Source: Apricaphanius iberus (Eukaryota > Chordata > Actinopteri > Cyprinodontiformes > Aphaniidae). From it: a DNA stretch of 64,000 nt. Positions 12,130 through 23,138 of the stretch are shown piece after piece. The notes under the pieces are model-generated. The model was not told the DNA's origin and did not search any database. It was given only the letters and a program-made list of their open reading frames with translations. Numbering within the stretch: position 1 is the stretch's first letter; every line of letters begins with the position of its first letter. A program made the translations under genes and the position numbers. Location of the stretch: positions 1,939,501-2,003,500 of the forward strand of contig JAPXFQ010000074.1 in NCBI GenBank assembly GCA_028564705.1, read 5' to 3'.

Positions 12130-12965
12130 CGGGTATCTCACAAAACTGAGATATTTTTCTACGGTTTGGCCTGTCATCCACCCGTAACCGGAGATTTTCG
12201 GCACCAAAAACGAATTTTTTTAACATTAGAACTCCCAGTATTTTCTGATCCCCAGCTGCTCTACCGGAGGCTTTTCAAATGACCGCTTGGTTTAAAAATA
12301 ATGACTGAATCACTGACAATTAGCTGCCTTTCATTTTTAAATGTAGCTAGCCAGTGGAATGTGCTTGAGTGTTGGGGGTTGTCAGTCTTTCAGGTTGGCC
12401 TCTCCACACGCCAGGCAGAGACAGTAAAAGCCGTAGCGGATGTATGCCCCCCCAGGCCACGCCCAGCCAGCATCTGGACACCCAGATCTACCAGCTTTTG
12501 GGTCCAGATCCCGCCCCACGCACAGCGCCGAGACCCAGGACCCATCCAATGCTGGACAACCCCCCCAAATTAACCGACCAGGCAGCGGAGCCCACAGGAC
12601 CGGCAGGAGGCCCGGGCGCCAGACCTGGCCCGCCCGGCCCACCAAACTGAACCAACCTACTCTTTAACCCTGGCAACCCCATAAGAGGTGTTCCAGTCAA
12701 TCCAAGGAGGACATCGGCCTGAAACACCAGACGTCCGACACACCGGCCCACCCAGGCATGCACCAGGGCCGAGCCGGGCCGCATCCCAGCCCCCAGCCCC
12801 AGACATCGAGAGCCACCAATGACCAGTGGGCAGGGGCATCCGTCATTGGCAGGGAGTGACGGAGGGGAAAACGTCCCAACTGGGGCCTGAGATGCGACAG
12901 GCAAGAGGGCAGCCGAAGACCCAACCTGACAAGTAGACATAGACATACAGACGCAATCATACGTA
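12130..12965. repeat. Repeat end and GC-rich repeat tract
   Basis: At 12120-12230 is a tract (CTACACGTAGTCGGGTATCTC...) of the kind seen at ends of fish hAT-like miniature elements. From about 12370 to 12965 the sequence becomes GC-rich and proline-coding in several frames on both strands without any domain. I read it as repetitive non-coding DNA that abuts the piggyBac remnant. Confidence 0.4.
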
Positions 12966-12989
12966 CCTTCCCTCTTATGCACACACATT

Positions 12990-13742
12990 CTCACCAACAC
13001 CACTCCAAATACATGTGTAATGCTATCCCTTACCTTGGCAAGGACCTCAGTCGTCCCTCAGGGGAGAGACTTTCTGAGAATGTAGTGGTGAAGCTGATGG
13101 AACTGTTTATGGACAAGGGCAGAACTGGTACAACTATTTTTGGCTCAACGACTACTCAGCCGCAAAACTTCACTTGTTCGCACCATAAACAAGATTCATC
13201 GGGAGGTTCCACCATCAGCCAAATAAGCACTGGAGCGCAACGAATTCACCACGCAGGTATGTTGCAGCACTTTTACCCCTGTTGATGGTGCAGTGTTTAT
13301 TTTCCCTTTTTTGCACCAAGAGCTCCAGTTTTGTTGCACTATACTATAGTAAGTATAACCTGCAATTCCAATAACATAATTTATTTTGGTCTTAGGTGTT
13401 TTCAACAACTGGCACGACTCTCACTGTTTATGCACCGAGGCGGAAGAAGACCGCCTGCATCCTCAGTACCATGCACAGCAAAGTTGAGATTGGGGAGAAC
13501 CGAAAGAGGAAGCCAAACACAGTCACTGACTACAATGTCATGTGGCGTGGACATTATGGTCCAGAAGGTTCAGCAGTACACCGTGCGTTCAGGAACCCGT
13601 CAATGGCCAGTTACTGTGTTTTATAATATGGTGGACATAGCAGCAATGAATGCTCACGTGCTTTATCAGGCATGCACTGGAGTGAAGGAGAGAAGGGTGG
13701 ACTTCCTGGCAAAGCTTGCAGTTTATGCAAGGAAAGATGGCT
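12990..13742 (+). pseudogene. piggyBac transposase C-terminal half with intron, decayed
   Basis: Exon A ends at 13256 (CGCAG then GTATGT); the intron is 13257-13395 (ends CTTAG); exon B starts at 13396. Exon A shows KYMCNAIPYLGKDLSRPSG, then ENVVVKLMELFMDKGRTGTT; exon B shows LTVYAPRRKKTACILSTMHS and KRKPNTVTDYN, and after a one-base shift near 13540, CGVDIMVQKVQQYTVRSGT, then RQWPVTVFYNMVDIAAMNA. These are the conserved blocks of piggyBac (PGBD4-type) transposases, which cut and paste at TTAA. Key acidic residues are lost: the expected TTDN block reads TTIFG, and GVDIMDQ reads GVDIMVQ. It is 5'-truncated by the GC-rich repeat. Confidence 0.85.
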
Positions 13743-13959
13743 GAGAAAGAGCAGCTTCTTCAGCAACAGCCTGCCACACCACCCCCAGGGAGAGCCATGT
13801 CAGGTGACCAACCAATGAGTGGGAGTGCCAGAGATGTGCCAGTGAGTCAGTCAACTGAAACAGTGAAGCATGAGTCACTCCGTCACACACACACACGCAA
13901 TGGATATTTGTATATTTTTATATTGTTTGTATACTTCATTTTTGATCTTTTTACCTAAA

Positions 13960-14445
13960 TATGAAAATAAACATTTTTGGATCATGAAATGTTTGATTCT
14001 TTGAATGAATAGTCACTACACTAGTGATTCACAAGTAGGGGAGACTGGGGACAGTTGCAAAAATTGTTGATTGTCTTATTTTAATATTATTACATATTAT
14101 ATATAGCATATTTTATATTATTTTTTTTATAGAAATTAAAATATATTGTATTTATAACATGTTGCAACCATCCCCGAACGGTGTTGCAACTGACCCAGAC
14201 CCGGGGACAATTGCAACCTGAACAGCTTACATTTTAATACAAAATTAGAAGAATCTGTTCCCCTAGAGTCATCTTTATATTTTTTTCTCAAGGAGCAGAG
14301 GAAAATCTGTGTTTAAAAAAACCCTGGCAAATATGGACATGGCCTAAATTAACAGTACAGTCACAAACAATAATAATTTACTCAGCCAAACAACTATAAC
14401 TTATAAGCCTGTGACAAAATGGTAATTACTATATTTGTAGCCTCT
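13960..14445. repeat. AT-rich DNA with a GGGGAC/GTTGCAAC inverted-repeat remnant
   Basis: Around 14037-14220 occur GGGGAGACTGGGGACAGTTG, then GTTGCAACTGACCCAGAC and GGGGACAATTGCAACC. The repeated GGGGACAnTTGCAA and GTTGCAAC blocks in both orientations look like the ends of a small non-autonomous DNA element. No coding region is present. Confidence 0.35.
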
Positions 14446-14448
14446 AAA

Positions 14449-14620
14449 CCAGGGGTCTCCAAACTTTTATTTCCTGTAAGCTACCTTTACACTGTGAAAG
14501 TACAGAGGAGCTACTACTGTCATATGATTTATTCACATTTTTACTTTCCATGTGTGAATTTGCTTACTATGTACAGTATGTAACATGTTCCAAAAAGTTA
14601 ATAAACATACAGCTTATATA
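14449..14620 (+). mobile_element. hAT-type 5' end fragment
   Basis: Starts CAGGGGTCTCCAAACTTTT, then TGTAAGCTACCTTTACACTG, the terminal sequence of a common vertebrate hAT group. Only this end is present; it runs into AT-rich DNA. Confidence 0.45.
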
Positions 14621-14659
14621 ACTGTAATATGCATTATTTTCACCAATTGCTTTCTGTTT

Positions 14660-15032
14660 TCAATACATCATCCATCCCTCCTTCCATCCACCTGAACCGC
14701 TTAGGGGTCGCGGGGGGGCTGGTGCCTATCTCCAGCTGTCAACGGGCAAGAGGCGGGGTACACCCTGGAACGGTCGCCAGTCCATCACAGGGCCACATAG
14801 AGACAAACAGGACAAACAACCATGCACGGACACACCCACACCTAAGGACAATTTACAGTGATCAATTAACCTGAAAGTCATGTTTCTGCACTGTGGGAGG
14901 AAGCCAGAGGACCAGCCAGAGTAGCATGCAAGGGGAGAACATGCAAACTCCATGCAGAAAGGCCCTGGGCCGTGATACGAACTGACAACCTTCTTGCTGC
15001 AAGGCAAACCACTGCACCACTGTGCAGCCGTT
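14660..15032 (+). repeat. High-copy fish interspersed repeat (LINE 3'-end/SINE-like)
   Basis: TCCATCCCTCCTTCCATCC leads into CTTAGGGGTCGCGGGGGGGC, GGCGGGGTACACCCTGGAAC, then CCATGCACGGACACACCCAC, ATGTTTCTGCACTGTGGGAG and a terminal CACTGCACCACTGTGCAGCC. This is a very abundant fish repeat; I believe it is the 3' part of an RTE-type element, but the class is uncertain. The short segments at 32075-32145 (minus) and 62748-62803 (plus) belong to the same family. Confidence 0.6.
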
Positions 15033-15477
15033 TGTAATACATAGACATTGTAAAAATAAATGAAAAAAAACTAAAGTTGTGACATTCCTGTTTTGAAACT
15101 CAATATATTGTGTTTGTGTATATTGTGTTTTTAAACTTATCAAAATGTTGATACTTTCAGATAATATTGTGGCAGGCTGAGTCTTCATCCATGCCAGAAT
15201 TTGTATCCAACCCCTAAAAAGGGTTCTGAGTAGTTTTTGTCTATAATCATCCTGTATTATGAGCATTTAATCCTCTGAATTTGAAGAGGTTGGGCCAATG
15301 TATAAAAACTTACCTTGGGAATACATATTGTGGCATCTAAAAAATGTTTGTGCACATTTCCACTTCGTTTGTAGACTTTGGCTCTGAGGTAATCTCTGAT
15401 CATCTCTGAGGTAGTCTCTGATACGCTTTTCTGCAGACTCTGCCATAGTTGGACTCATTAAAAAAGATGATGACTCA

Positions 15478-16411
15478 GAGTACAGACGGAGGACTCTGGA
15501 CTTTGTGAACTGGTGCCAGCAGAACCACCTGCTGATCAACGCTGGGAAAACCAAGGAGTTGGTGGTAGACTTCCGGAGAAGCAGACCCACCACACTGATA
15601 CCGGTGAACATTCAGGGAGTGGACATTGAGATAGTGGACTCTTATAGGTACCTGGGTGTTCACCTCAACAATAAACTGGACTGGAGCCACAACACTGATA
15701 CTCTTTACAGGAAGGGTCAGAGCAAACTCTACCTGCTGAGGAGGCTGAGGTCATTTGGAGTCCAGGTAGAGCTGTTAAAGACCTTCTATGACTCTGTGGT
15801 AGCATCCCTCATTTTTTACAATGTTGTGTGTCGGAGCAGCAGTTTATCGACAGCTGAGAGGAAGAGGTTAGATAAACTTATCAAGAAGAATGGCTCTGTC
15901 CTAGGATGCACCCTGGATCCACTGCAGGTGGTGGGAGACAGAAGGACTGTGGCCATAATAACATCTCTGATGGACAGAGTCTCCCAAACCATGCATGGAA
16001 ATGTTGCTGAACTGCAGAGCTCCTTCAGTGACAGACTGCCGCATCCTAAATGCATGAAAGAGTGTTTCCGCAGGTCCTTCCTCCCTGCAGCTGTCAGACT
16101 CTACAAACAAAACTGCTCCCAACAAATATAGAATGGTTACAATATTATTGTTGTTTACATTGACACTATGTTTTTGTTGTGTATCTTAGCATTACTCAAA
16201 ACCTAGCACTGCAATAATTGCGCTCAAGAAATCTCTCTGAGAAGGGTTCTCTAAACAGGTTTTTTGCACATTTGTTGTTCTTCTCTATGCACTGTTTCTG
16301 CATACTGTTTGCCCGTATGTTGTTGTCTCTCCATACCGTTGTCCTTGGATGCTGCTGTTACAAACGAATTTCCCCCTATTGGGGACGATAAAAGGTTTAT
16401 TCTATTCTATC
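15478..16411 (+). pseudogene. CR1/Rex1-like LINE 3' end (RT thumb and C-terminal domain)
   Basis: A 208-codon frame (15505-16131) begins MNWCQQNHLLINAGKTKELV, then VDFRRSRPTTLI, YRYLGVHLNNKLDWSHNT, KLYLLRRLRSFGVQVELLK and ends SFLPAAVRLYKQNCS. This is the conserved region downstream of the catalytic YADD in fish CR1-group elements. The 3'UTR ends with AATTTCCCCCTATTGGGG, then a (TTCTA)n-type tail at 16390-16411. It is 5'-truncated, as usual for LINE insertions, and the remaining frame is open to its stop, so the copy is moderately young. Confidence 0.8.
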
Positions 16412-16499
16412 TGAGATGTCACTGTTGGTGGCCATGGACCAATGGGAGAGTTTTTTGGGCCACAGCTAGGCATGCTGGAAAATGAAGTCTACTCCATCC

Positions 16500-17074
16500 A
16501 TCTAGGGAATTTACTCTAAACTCTCTGATTTTAAATTCTGGGAGAAGGACCAGACCAGCTTTTAAAATCTGAATGGTATTAAATTGGCCTTCAGTAATAA
16601 CGTAAATAAACTTGGTGTTCTTTTTGACCAAGAAATGACATTCAAATCCCATATTAGACATATTTCCTTTTTTCAGCTATATATTAAGAATATTGCTAAA
16701 ATTAGAAATATCCTGATCACAACTGATGCTGAAAAATTACTCCATATATTTGTTACTTCAAGGCTGGACTACTGTTATTCTTTAATATCAGGAATTCCAC
16801 AGAATACAGTTAAAAGTTTTCAGTTTATCTAAACTGCAGAAGGAAGAGTTCTGATTAATATTAAAAAGAGAGAACACATTTATCCTGCTTTAGCTTCCCT
16901 TCATTAGCTCCCTGTTAAATCCAAAACACAGGATCCTCCTTTTTACATACAGTATAAAGCCCTCAATAATCGAGCTCCATCATACATTAGAGATCTGATT
17001 GCTTCATAGGTTTCTAACAGAGGACTTTGCTCTCATAATGTACGTTTACTGGTGGTTCCTTGGATTTCTAAAAT
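16500..17074 (+). mobile_element. L2 LINE fragment cut by a Tc1 element
   Basis: Plus-strand coding remnants NNVNKLGVLFDQEMTFKSHI, then TTDAEKLLHIFVTSRLDYC, match the L2 segment also seen at 55030-55200. The non-translated part runs through CTCCCTGTTAAATCCAAAAC, then GAGATCTGATTGCTTCATAG to TTGGATTTCTAAAA, where a Tc1 end starts. No continuation is seen beyond the Tc1 remnant. Confidence 0.75.
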
Positions 17075-17076
17075 TA

Positions 17077-18060
17077 CACTGAACAAAAATATAACACTTT
17101 TGTTTTTGCTCCCATTTTTTTGAGATAAACTCAAAATACCTGAAATATTATCTACATACATAAAATAACAATTTCTCTCAGTCATTGTTCACAAATCTGT
17201 CTAAATCTGTGATAGTGAGACCTTCAACTTTGCGGAGATAATCCATCCCACCTCACAGGTGTGCCATATCAAAATTCTCATTGGACAGCATGAGTATTGC
17301 ACCGGTGTGCCTTAGACTGGCCACTATAAAAGGCCACTCTGAACTGTTCAGTTGTATCACACAGCACAATGCCACAAATTTTGCAAGTTTTGAATCGAAT
17401 CTTGAATTGAATGTTTATTTCTCCACCATAAGCAGTCTCCAAAGGCATTTCAGAGAATTTGGCAGTACATCCATTCAGCCTCACAACCCGCAAACCATGT
17501 GTGAGCACACCAGCCCAGGACCTTGACATCCAGCATGTTCACCTCGAAGATCATCTGACACCAGCCACTCTGATTGCTGCTGAAAAAATTGGTTTGCAAC
17601 ACCAAAATCCGTCCGTCCAGTCCGTCGTTGTAACTACCTTGAGTGGGCAAATGCTCACATGCGATGGCAACTGGCACGTTGGAGAGGTGTTCTCTTCATG
17701 GATGAATCCAGGTTTACGCTGTTCAGGGCAAATGGCAGTCAACATGTGTGGCGTTATGTTGGTGAATGGTTTTCTGATCTCAATGTTGTGGATCAAGTGG
17801 CCCATGGTGGCAGTGGGGTTATGGTATGGTATCACCTCATGTTGCAGCATGATAATGCACTGCCCCATGTTGCAAGGATCTGTACTCAATTCTTGGAGGC
17901 TGAAAACATCCCAGTTCTTGCATGGCCGGCATACTCACTGGACCTGTCACCCATTGTGCATGTTTGGGATGCTCTGGATCAGCATATACGACAGTGTGTT
18001 CCAGTTCGGGTTTTTTGAGTCATTTGAGTCTCTGAATCAGATGCACAGAGAGTGGAAATA
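17077..18060 (+). pseudogene. Tc1-like (DD34E) transposon remnant
   Basis: The left end CACTGAACAAAAATATAACA follows a TA (17075-17076), the Tc1/mariner target. Coding remnants: an N-terminal helix-turn-helix region near 17480-17640 in shifted frames, then 17659-18018 with GVLFMDESRFTLFRANGS (first Asp), a deletion after GGSGVMVWYH, LMLQHDNALPHVARICTQFL (second Asp) and SLDLSPIVHVWDAL. The third catalytic position, expected as SPIEHVW, is Val; spacing from the second Asp is 34 residues (DD34E). The right end is not found. It cannot be active. Confidence 0.82.
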
Positions 18061-18079
18061 AATCTACATTTTCACTCAA

Positions 18080-19770
18080 ACTTAATTTGCTCCTCTTTCC
18101 ATTGAAATCCCATCACTTCGATGAGTCATTAATACAAAAACTATCCATTCTATGAATCAAAAAGAGCAAATAATTTAGACTTTTGAACATGTCTCATCGA
18201 TGGTCTTTCAATAGAACAGTGAAATTTCTGAAAAACCAAAAATATTTAATAAAAGGAAAATCCAAAACATAGATAAATAAATTTGTTTAGTGAAATAGTG
18301 AATTTCAGATTTTTTCCTCATTATTGCAGCAGTTTAAAGCTAGTCAGACATTTAAATTCCTATTATTAAATTGGAGTTAGGTTGAGGAGCACAGGACATC
18401 GCATCAGTCTCATAATCAATCATAATCAGTTTCAACTTGTCTCACCTGGTGCCTCGGGCCTTCCTAACGTCTCTAATCAGACTGTGACACACATATAAAA
18501 CCTGCCTGCCTCTCATCCCTCATCTGTCTCGTTCGTTTTCACGATCAGTACGGAATTTTGCATGTGTGCTTGCTCTCTTACCTTGCTTCACGTCTCTGCT
18601 TTCGTCGTACCCAACATCGATGTCCTTACGCTTGGCGTCAATCCGGACGAGGAGTTCCTCCTCGCCGGCGACGTATCAGTCGAAACTTCCCCCCAGCCCG
18701 TGCAGGTTTTCCCGCCATGTTCAGCTCACCTCGAGCCAGCGGGATTCCAGTTTGTCTCCCCAGGATGCGGCCTCTTATCCCCAGATCTCCAAGCCAAATC
18801 TGTTTCCCATGCTGCTTGTTCCAGCTTCTTACAGCCGTTCAGGCTAGCCTCCTCATTCTCCTGCCTTACTCTCCTCGCCTCGGAGCTCGTCCGAGCTCGT
18901 TCCTCCTCCATCCCTCGCTGCACGCATCGGGCTCCTACGCTTCACGCTCGGGCATCCCATCATGCGTTGCGCTCCGTGGTTGCCGCTGCGAGCTGCCCAT
19001 GGGTGGACTAGCCGTCTGGACGTTCTAGAGAATACCAGAACAGCCAGTACATTAGGACGGCCACCGGCTGATACAGCTGTCACTTATATTTTTCTTGTCT
19101 TTTTTCTTTTCTTGCTTATAATCGAAGTTTCCAGTCCAGACCAATAGGTGGCAACAATGCGCCTGTAGGCCCATAGATGCGCAAACTCACTCTTCAATGC
19201 TCGTCACTCAGCCGTGCCACACGGTTGTGCAGGAGGCTGCGGCCGCAGCACCAGGACAGAGAGATGAGGGACAGATGCATGGGCAGGTGGAAGTTCCCCA
19301 GACAAGTGCAGGGCATGTAAGTATAGGAGGATAATTAGGATTACTTGCTAGGTAATCTGACGTTAGCAAATGTTGTACCGGTTGGTACATTTTTATCTAT
19401 ACCCCAATGAAACAAAACGGTTGCACTTTTTACTGTTGGTTAGCTATAAAACACAGTATAAACATGCCACAGCATCAACAGGAATGTGGAAGAAATATTT
19501 AATAAAACTAATTAAACCATTTGTTTTTTTCTCCCACTGCAAAGCTGTCCATCTAAGTAAAAAACATCTTGTTTCCAGCTAAAAAGTATATATTTTTTAA
19601 AGAGCAGAAGGTGCTAGTTTATTTAGAGCAAATGTCTTATTTGTTGAATTCTCACCAAGTGCAATTTGTCTTGTTTCATTGGCAGATTATTTCACTTAAT
19701 GTAAGAAGCTTTCAACTAAAATCAAATATTTTAAGGGTTAGGTTAGTACGATTTATCAACTCATGCCATT
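18080..19770. other. Unclassified DNA: AT-rich, then GC-rich LTR-like tract and exon-like segment
   Basis: 18080-18360 is AT-rich with nothing identifiable. 18370-19100 is GC-rich with a TATA-like ACACATATAAAACCTGCC at about 18488-18505 and pyrimidine-rich downstream DNA, resembling an LTR or retroelement leader, but no TG/CA ends or partner are seen. At 19190-19316 a segment open in one frame (VVQEAAAAAPGQRDEGQM) ends at a consensus donor GTAAGT (19317). I do not recognise a protein. Confidence 0.35.
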
Positions 19771-20025
19771 TTATTTTTGTGTGTTTTAGGTAGCCACCTC
19801 ACATGCATATTGTTCAGCACAGACACATTTAAGTACTGATGTTTATTTCTGTGAGTATTCAAGTTAACTGTATAATCATAGTCTCTTTAGTTTAAATTGT
19901 GATTTATCATAACCCATTACATTTGTTTTTGTGTGTTTTAGGTAGTCACCTCACCTGTATATTGTTCAGCAGAGAGACATAGACATCAAAAGAGAACGTT
20001 GTTTATTTCTCCGTGAGTATTCTAC
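19770..20025 (+). repeat. Tandemly duplicated exon-like unit with splice signals
   Basis: Two copies about 152 bp apart. Each has TGTGTGTTTTAG, then GTAGYCACCTCACNTGYATA, TTGTTCAGC and GTTTATTTCT followed by GTGAGTAT. Copy A exon-like core is 19790-19850; copy B is 19942-20012. Both have a consensus acceptor and donor, so they look like a duplicated small exon, possibly of a spliced non-coding or transposon transcript starting with the donor-bearing segment at 19190-19316. Confidence 0.45.
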
Positions 20026-20229
20026 ACTATGCTTTTAACACCTCTTTTAGTCAACTTCAGTAATAATGCTATATTTTGGAAGGTAAAATACAATGGGTTA
20101 AGATTTGAGTATTTTGAGAACTGTGTCTGTTGCTGATGAGTTTTCGCGTGCATCTGTTGTTGTGGGCTGGGCGGAGTCAAAGTCCGTGGCTGTTTTTTAA
20201 TCCCAGTCCGCCACTGGAGGTGCCCCAAC

Positions 20230-21910
20230 ATGTCTAGCTGGACAGTGGCGTGCCTCCAGTGTGCTTTGTGGCACAGTGGAACCCCCTTCAGCTGCTCTGC
20301 TAACGAAGCCCATCTTTTCGGGCTTCTTTTTCTGTCTCCTCCTTACCAATCATCCTCGTACCATCAGAGGCCTTCTTCTCCTGCCATCCCCGCTTCCTCA
20401 TTGGGCAGGACTACCGGCAATGCAGTTCTGTCGTTTCAGAGCCAGCGCCCATGGCGCCCTCTCCTGGAGGTGAACTGGCATATCACCTTACACCAGCTCC
20501 CTCCTTCTAGAAATTTGCTTCTTTTTTGGCCGTTTTTTCTCCTCCCTGTCTTCTCAGGCAGCACCTTTCACCGACGCCATTTTGTCCTCTCTTTCTGTCC
20601 CTTCTTTCCTTCCCCCTTCTGCCTCACTTCCCCCCCCCCCTCCCCCCTCTCTCCCCCTTCCACGATCCCCTCCATTTCCTTTATCACGCCTGCTGCTCCA
20701 ACAGCCCCACAGGACATCCCAACTTCCCTCTCTCAACCCCGTGTTGTAGACACGTACCCCCCCCCACCCCCCCCCTCCATCCTCAACATTCCCCTACCTC
20801 CCCAGGCCCTTATTCTCTCATCTATCGTGCTAGTCTTGGCCCTCCGGTTTGGGGGCATGGGGTTCTACACTTACCATACCATCTTCTCCACCCAGGCTGT
20901 AGGGCGGCTCGCCCAGTTCAACTAGGGAACCTACTGGGGTGCGCTCGACTCAGAGCTCTATTGCTGCGTCTTTGAGGCCAGGGCTTCTCCGTCCTGCAGT
21001 CTCTGCGGTGCACCCTCCACTTATCCCCAAACTCCCTTCTACCAGGCCCCGGGCCAGCAGCCCAAACCTCGGGGGCGTCGACAAGCATGGCCGTCCCCTG
21101 CTCTATCGGGCGGGGGCTGGATGGTCTGCAACAATTTTAACAGGCAGGGCTGCTCTTCCTCTGCTCTCCACAAACTTTACCCCATCATAATCGCGGCCCT
21201 TCTTTGGGGACATGAATGGTCACAGAAATCAATCCTCATCCATTCTGACAACGCAGCCGTCGTTGATATCATTAACAAAGGTTGGTCTCTCCCCTGCTAT
21301 CATGCAGTTCATCCGCAGAGTCACTCTCTTATCAGCCCAATACCAGGTCATACTCGGTGCAGCTCATATCCCCGGTCACCTAAACTGCATTGCAGATTCT
21401 CGTTTCTTCTTTCAGAAATTCCGATCCTTGGCTCCCGCTGTAGACCACAACTCAACTCCAGTCCCACTGTTTTCAGCCACCATCCTCAATTAACGCCGCA
21501 GCTCAACAACCTCACCATCATTTCCGAGAACCCATCATGGACAGTCTCTCACCCAGTACCCTTTCTGTCTACCTGTCCAGCTGGAACGCCTTCAAGAAAT
21601 TTCATGTAACGTATGGTCTTTCTTTTCCCTCTGTTATTCCTTTATACATCTGACTTTTCATCTCTCACTCCCACTCAGTCCAAAAAAATCACTGTATAAT
21701 CACAGTGATTGTGATGGTAGCTACAGTCATGGTAGCTACAGTCTAATGAAGAAGCCAATCAGATTGGCTTCTTCATTAGACTGGCAAGAGATAGCCCCTG
21801 TCACACCTTCGACCATAACCACATCTCGATGTTACTAAAAGCTCTTAGAAAGCTAGCACGGATATCTGCCAAAGCTTCACCATTCGACCAGCTGTTAAAA
21901 TTTTGATATT
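20230..21910 (+). pseudogene. Ngaro-like tyrosine-recombinase retroelement, internally deleted
   Basis: 20929-21120 reads GTYWGALDSELYCCVFEARA, then SPSCSLCGAPS, a gag-like segment with a Cys motif; 21121 continues VCNNFNRQGCSSSALHKLYP. At that point it passes directly into an RNase H domain (AALLWGHEWSQKSILIHSDN, then NKGWS), so most gag and all of the reverse transcriptase are deleted. After a frameshift near 21290: MQFIRRVTLLSAQYQVILGA, then HIPGHLNCIADS. A recombinase N-terminus follows (LSPSTLSVYLSSWNAFKKF), and after a 41-bp palindrome FFIRLARDSPC, then HNHISMLLKALRK. The catalytic recombinase core is absent. The 5' part (20230-20925) is pyrimidine-rich and only tentatively included. 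Confidence 0.68.
21741..21781. repeat. Perfect palindrome, 20-bp arms, 1-nt spacer
   Basis: The left arm GTCTAATGAAGAAGCCAATC (21741-21760) is the exact reverse complement of 21762-21781. The right arm is genuine recombinase coding sequence (IGFFIRL) of the surrounding Ngaro-like element; the left arm is an inverted copy of it at a deletion junction. Confidence 0.9.
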
Positions 21911-23135
21911 CTGAATCTGTAGTGTGGTCCTTGCTAGTAAAATACTGGTGGAACTTAGTTAATATATGTTTTTTTACTCTGCTTTTGATCTTTGCTAAAC
22001 AAAGTGTAGACTTAATATCATTACATGGTGCAAGTCAGACTATAACTGACTTAGAAGTCAGTTTTCTATACATACATAAACATGCAACAACATTTGTATA
22101 GCATTTATGTACAAATAAAAAAGGTCCAATAAAAAAACAAAATTTGTAGTTAGGCACTGGTTTGGTTTGAAAAACATAAAGTCATGCTGTGCATGGCCCC
22201 ACCACCCCTCTCGAATCAGTGTAAATGGTACAACCCACAGGTTCTTCTGCTGCAGTCAATCAGTTGATGATACAAGAGCTGGAGTGAGCGTGGAATGAAG
22301 TAGGAAGACAGACCTTAAGAAAGGAAAATCAGGGGCTCAAAAATGAAAAGAAAAAAATATTCAAGGGACAAAGGCAAATAAGGAGAAGCCGTTGTTCACT
22401 CAGTTGTTTCAAAAGAAAGGTGAGCTCCCAATGCTTTATTGAGCATTGGCATTGTTTTGGCATTAATATCTACTCTAGGTAGAATAGCATACATTTATGT
22501 TCGTACTTTATTTGGATAATATAGCAATATTCTATAGTATCACACACTACATGGCGAGTGAATTATTTTAAAACGTAATTCAAATAACAAATAACTAGTT
22601 TGGCGGTTAGTTTACCCCAGTGATTCTCTAGTCAGCAGATAGTAAACAGACACATATAATAATCAATTAACTTGTCCTACACTTTACAAAAGGATTGTAA
22701 CATTAACAGATAAATTAGCAACAATTTGAAGCTATATATTTCAATTTCATATCCTCCTGTAGTAGGTCCCTCATCAGGGCCAGGTGAAAGCAGTGACATT
22801 GTGACAAAGTTAGCTTTTAGCATAATAATCTGTTTTAACACTTAGTAATTACAGTTTAAAAGTTGAAGTTAAGTTACAGTAGCACTGTACACATTCGGTG
22901 TATTTACTCTTGCAGCAGAGGCAGAAATAGAAGATAAGATTAATATTCATATAAGGGATGAGAGGGAAGGTGAAGAATGTGATGAAGGTAGTTAGGAGTA
23001 GGAAGACAGAGCTGAAGAGGAAAGAGAAGGGAATGAGAGACTTGGGGATACTGATGAAGGATTGTCAGAGGACCCACACTGTAAACCTGGATAGGGTTGA
23101 ATCTACTTTAAAAAAACAAGGTAACTTGGTGCCTT
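21910..23135. other. AT-rich non-coding stretch
   Basis: No coding region, RNA gene or clear repeat end is recognised. The sequence is AT-rich with short A runs and a purine-rich tract at about 22920-23080. Confidence 0.5.
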
Positions 23136-23138
23136 AAA

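Noticed and set aside
12488..13003. A 171-codon minus-strand protein
   Set aside because: Lies in the GC-rich repeat, with overlapping open frames on both strands and no recognisable motif.
18558..19028. Three overlapping plus-strand frames of 93-156 codons
   Set aside because: All three frames are open at once in a GC/pyrimidine-rich tract and show only Ser/Pro/Leu composition; no domain or start context.
18370..19100. An LTR retrotransposon 5' end
   Set aside because: A TATA-like box and leader-like DNA are present, but no TG...CA ends, primer-binding site or second LTR could be found.
20230..20925. A 231-codon Pro/Ser-rich protein
   Set aside because: Low-complexity CT-rich DNA read as protein; two frames are open in parallel. 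At most a leader of the Ngaro-like element.
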